Source of the DNA: Hansfordia pulvinata
Taxonomy: Eukaryota; Ascomycota; Sordariomycetes; Xylariales
Reading direction: 5' to 3'
Assembly (NCBI GenBank): GCA_006538405.1
Contig: BJKQ01000006.1
Span: 1,945,001-2,009,000 of the forward strand
DNA: 64,000 bases
Shown here: positions 59,997 to 64,000 of the stretch, piece after piece
Position numbering within the stretch: position 1 is the stretch's first letter
Layout of the letters: each line of letters begins with the position of its first letter
Translations under genes and position numbers: made by a program
The notes under the pieces: generated by a model
Database searches by the model: none
Told to the model about the DNA's origin: nothing
What the model saw: only the letters and a program-made list of their open reading frames with translations

Positions 59997-61705
59997 ATGG
60001 CTAATCTGCTTCGCCAAATTGTCGCCGGCCCTCGAGCCAGGCATCCCGAGGCAGGCCTCGATCTCTGCTATGTCACTGACGACATCGTGGCTACGTAAGC
60101 ATCGGCATGCCATTCCACAGCCCATAAATATACCTCCGATGTACTCGGCTGACCCCAGACCGCCGTCTTCCCTGTCACAGTTCCGGCCCCTCCCAAACAT
60201 ACCCTCAACGCGCCTACCGCAACCCCCTCGACCAGCTTGTTAAGTTCCTTGACGACAAACATGGCTCCGAGTGGGCGATATGGGAGTTCCGTGGCGAAGG
60301 AACTGGCTATCCCGACAACCTCGTTTACAACCGCATCCGCCACTACCCGTGGCCTGATCACCACCCGCCTCCCTTCCGACTTGTGCCCATGATCGTGGCC
60401 AGCATGCGAAACTGGCTCAACGGCAACGACTTGAACGCAGACGGGGCTGATGACGACGGCACCGCGTCCACAACCGCGGTCAAGTCCCTCAACATGGCTT
60501 CGGAGGAGAAGAAGGAGAGACGCGGAAGCTTAGTCGAGCGAGTCTTGGACACCTGGAAAGATACCACCAAGAAGGGCGCTGGGCGCGTTGTCGTCGTCCA
60601 CTGCAAAGCCGGCAAGGGCCGCAGCGGAACCATGGCCTGTGCCTTTCTCATCGCCGAGCGCGGCTGGACGCCCGAGCAGGCCATGGCCCGCTTCACAGAA
60701 CGCCGCATGCGGCCTCGCATGGGCTCTGGCGTCTCCATTCCCAGTCAAATTCGCACGATTGGCTACGTTGAACGCTGGGCGCGCGCGCCCGGCCGCCCGA
60801 CGTACGTCGATCGGCCTGTCGAGATCCTCGAAGTACACGTCTGGGGCCTGCGGAATGGCGTCAAGCTCGGCGTCGAAGGGTTCGTGGATGGTGGGCGCCG
60901 CATCAAGGTCTTTCACACCTTCTCATCCCAAGAGCGCTCCGTGATCGAGGGCAACCCTCCCGGCGGCAGCGGGATGGTGGACATGATGTATGACATGGCC
61001 GGTTATGGCGCTGCGACTGCGAGTGACACAACTCCGCAAGAAGAGCAGGAAGTTCTTGACGAGACGCGGAACCCGAACAGCAACACAGTGCCCGATTCCT
61101 CTGCTAACCCAAGCACGCTGCACTCGGCAAAGGCTAAGATCAACAGGCGCACGTCGACGTTGATCAGGCGCGTGTCTGGCAAGGCTCCGGCGAATCTGGA
61201 CGAGAGCTCTAAGGACAGCTCTTCGCCAGGCTCCTCCAAGCCCAACGGACGCAATTCACGTTCTTCGTCAACCTCTTCCTTGTCCAAGACCAAGGAAAAA
61301 GAATCTGAGCAGGAGCCTGGTGGAAGAGCGGTCATCTTCAAGCCGACAAACCCAATTCTGATTCCCAACAGTGACGTGAGCGTGACGCTTGAGCGACGAA
61401 ACCGTGCGCCTTCATCTATGGGTCTCACGATGGTCACTGCTGTCGCACACGTCTGGTTCAACACCTACTTTGAGGGCAATGGGCCTGAGCAAGACGGCCG
61501 TCCTGACAATGAAGGCGTCTTCACCATTGACTGGGACAAGATGGATGGCATCAAAGGTTCCAGCCAGAAAGGTACCCGGGCAGCCGATCGCATATCCGTC
61601 AAGTGGCGTACGCCTCCGTCATCCGGTGATGACCAGTCCGCAATGGCGAAACCCGGGGAGACTGGAACCGCCGAGGGGTCTTCGGAGTCGCAAAAAGTAA
61701 CCTAA
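59997..61705 (+). CDS. PTEN-like phosphatase (dual-specificity/lipid), with downstream in-frame extension
   Basis: Exons 59997..60094 and 60181..61705, 86-nt intron; 540 residues to the first stop. The start LLRQIVAGPRARH and LDLCYVTDDIVAT match the PTEN N-terminus (IVS-x-K/R-x-R, then DLTYI). RNPLDQLVKFLDDKH and RIRHYPWPDHHPP lead to the P-loop HCKAGKGRSG (Cys about 174, Arg about 180), identical to human PTEN except Ser for Thr. A C2-like region follows (ILEVHVWGLRNGVKLGVEGF, later VAHVWFNTYFEG). PTEN enzymes remove the 3-phosphate of phosphoinositides; fungal members are less studied. An acidic insert at about 120-150 separates strands in the phosphatase domain. The TAA at 61703-61705 is followed in the same frame by a further 138 codons ending at TAG 62120-62122, so the true protein may reach 62122. 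Confidence 0.82.
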
Positions 61706-62122
61706 GAAGGCGACCCATCAGGAGACGTCATCCGCGAGCCAGGCACAGAAAGTCCGGTACCGCAGATGCCCGCGGCTGATTGGCAAGGTGGCAACGAGGA
61801 AGACCCCGGAACAGACAAGGCACTTGGCCTGCGTGTGCGCAGCCCCGAGAGCGCCGATGTCAGCCAGGCCAGTAGCGTACACAATGCCGCTGTCGATGTG
61901 CCAGCGGATTTCGAGAAGCGCGGTAAGGCGGTGGAGACGGCGCTTCTGGGTTCCAAAGAGAATGCGACAGAGACCGATACTGCCCAGGGGAAGCAGCCAG
62001 CGAAGATATCGACCAACGATGCCAACACGGCTGGCAAGGTCGCCGCCGGTTGCCGACAAGAAGGCGAGGAGGAGAAGCTCGAAGCCTACGCCGAGAAGCT
62101 GCCGAAGCCCGAGGGCAGCTAG
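61706..62122 (+). other. in-frame continuation of the PTEN-like gene after a TAA
   Basis: 138 sense codons in the same frame as the phosphatase, with DVIREPGTESPVPQMPAADW and ALGLRVRSPESADVS. The composition (acidic, Pro/Ser, Ala) matches the preceding C-terminal part and looks like the tail of fungal PTEN homologues, which suggests that TAA 61703-61705 interrupts a longer protein. Confidence 0.5.
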
Positions 62123-64000
62123 TGAAGACGGAAAGCACCGTGTCCACTGCGAGTGAACCCACACACTCACCGAAAGGGCCTATTGATTATGTCTGCAGGC
62201 CCAGCATGCGTCGGATGGTCCTGCGTACCGCCCATGTGTCCACCGTAAGGTCCAGTGCTTTGTTTAGTTCCTGCTGCTTTGCCTGTTCGTGGCTACTCGA
62301 GATACCAATTGATCGTTTTCCCCTTGACGTGCTTGGGTTGGCTTTTTCCTCTGCTCAGCGTCTCTTTCGACTTGCGCGCTTTCAGTATGCGGCAGTGATT
62401 CCTCAGAAGCATGCATAAGGAGATAGAGCATTGGTGATGCTGGAGCCGTTCAGTAGCTTCTCATGTGGCATGTTTTGCGAGCGAGGCACAAAGAAGCATA
62501 CACCCGATAGATTCCGATCAGAACGTCAAATGTTATTCGTTAGCAGGTCAGCACGCTGTGTGCTCACCATGACTTCGTTCCATCTTTCGACAAGGATACA
62601 CTGTCCGAGGTGTGAAATAAATGTTACTTGGTGACCCCCGGGTGATAAACACGGACTACCTACGCCCTCGGGCTGTGGCGGTTGACACCCCAGCGACGCC
62701 ACTGTTCTTGTGAGGTCATCTTTGCCCTCGGAGGAGAGGGTATCGCGCATGCCTGGAGGCAAGGGGATCAGGTCCTGCTCCCCCTCTCCCCCATGGTCTC
62801 TCCGATTGAGAAGGGATGCTGAGAGGTGATCTAAGTATCTTCTTCTTATCTTGACCACGGCGAGGGGGTCAGGGCTTGTGGGATAAGTCTAGGAAGAGAT
62901 TGGAGTTTTGCGCGTCTTCAGGAGATTCCCTCCATGCGTCGAGAGACTCCATTCCGTTTTTTTCGTGGGATGTCTGGGCCCTGTACAGTCAACAGCTGCT
63001 TGACAGTTTACACAAATCGAGCCATCGAACTTATCAGAGACCTGGCAAGTCTACTCGTAGGTAGTCGACCGGAGGGACGTGCGAGAGGATCCGACGCCTT
63101 GGTGAGAATAACTCACAAGACGCCCGACGACGCGCCTCCTGATAATAAAACGTCTGATGGCGCGCGCGCGCCCGCTGATATTGGGAGCGGCTCGCTGCAT
63201 GGCCGCCGTGGGGCGCCCCGTGCTCCCTCGAATTTGCTCAATCGGCTCCTTCGCCATCCCATCTGGCGCAGGGTGTTGTTGCTGTGGGCAGGGGAGCCTG
63301 GGCTCGGTTGCTTTTTATCAACCGGTTGTCAAACAATCTTCTGTGTTCCGGGGGGGGGGGGGGGGGGGGGGGGGAGCGCTCCCTGCCTGGTCCCATCTTC
63401 ATCTATTCGCACAGCGACACCGAACATCGTACCAAATCCCGCGCTGAGGTGCTTCCCCCTCCCTTTGCTCGAGAGTTTCCACTGTGGCGTCAGTCAACAC
63501 TACTCTAAAAGATCCATGGATCCGTTCATCTTGCCCGCCTCACCCTCTGCGTAGCGAGGTTTGACAGCGAGATGGGCGAGATGAGCCGCCCGGCCCAGCC
63601 CAGCCCAGCCAGGTAGCCTTCCGCATACGAGTACTTGATCTGCCGCGGTGGTGCGAATGGCCCATTGAGACCGCCTGTCAAAATAATTGTCTGCACCACT
63701 ACTCGTACACGCTTTCAACTCCCATCTTGCTGATAGATATACGAGTACAAGGGATCTACCTTCTTTACGAGGTGGCAAATCTGTATCCTGGTTCTCTCCT
63801 CAGCCTGCCTGCTGGCGACTCCCTGCAGTGTGAGGCCAACGCCGAGGTGCATGGTTCGATAGACGAAGATGCAATATCACCAGTGGGCCGTGGCTTAGGA
63901 AGTGGTGCCCCAGGCCCAACGCGAAGCTGAGAGCGGATGAGTCGTGGCGAAAAAAAAAAAAATTCGTCGGCAGGACGGCGCCCTTTCTTCGTCTCTTGCT
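62123..64000. other. intergenic region to the window end, no gene seen
   Basis: No supported gene in 1.9 kb. It holds a G25 run (63350-63374), TACGAGTA/TACTCGTA at 63052, 63626, 63700 and 63740, and an A-run near 63949-63962. Confidence 0.5.
63350..63374. repeat. G25 homopolymer
   Basis: Twenty-five uninterrupted G residues in intergenic DNA; the true length is uncertain because runs are hard to sequence. Confidence 0.8.

Noticed and set aside
1..64000. CRISPR array, secondary-metabolite cluster or autonomous transposon
   Set aside because: No regularly spaced repeats, no polyketide or peptide synthetase, and no reverse transcriptase or transposase motif on either strand.

Overview
The window is nuclear DNA of a filamentous ascomycete (Pezizomycotina; most likely Sordariomycetes, by protein content and style, not proven). 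Genes are monocistronic, lie on both strands, are far apart, and carry short GT-AG introns (49-245 nt) with CTRAC-type branch points. Families present are typical of these fungi: cutinase, secretory lipase, Erg28, Vps9, Suv3, a P4-ATPase, a PTEN-like phosphatase, PMP3 and a P-loop sulfotransferase. About 20 protein genes are supported. I saw no rRNA, canonical tRNA, CRISPR array or autonomous transposon.

Layout. 0-9 kb: the 3' exon of an off-window gene, a small GPI-anchor-like protein, a membrane-anchored glutaredoxin and an F-box-like protein. 9-17 kb: long simple-sequence intergenic DNA, a small low-complexity protein, a secretory lipase and a Cys-rich coiled-coil protein. 17-22 kb: an RBR-type E3 ubiquitin ligase and Erg28. 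23-28 kb: a sugar-acid-type extended SDR converging on a nine-exon SMP-30/gluconolactonase-like gene. 30-41 kb: Vps9 (Rab5-type GEF with CUE domain) divergent from a Dnf3-like lipid flippase, both membrane-traffic genes. 43-49 kb: cutinase, a sulfotransferase-like protein, a 609-bp element with 83-bp inverted ends, and a PMP3-family proteolipid with a PPxY tail. 49-62 kb: a fungal-specific unknown, mitochondrial helicase Suv3, a TMEM33/Pom33-family ER or nuclear-pore membrane protein and a PTEN-like phosphatase.

Two features stand out. First, at least nine otherwise well-conserved genes need one to three extra bases to stay in frame; all 16 inferred events have the same sign (one base missing) and many sit in G/C runs, which points to deletion errors in the assembly rather than pseudogenes. 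Exon joins below are my reading of the raw sequence with these gaps noted. Second, the element at 47.3-47.9 kb carries a Pol III-like signal set (B-box/T-arm, perfect hairpin, oligo-T) on its minus strand.
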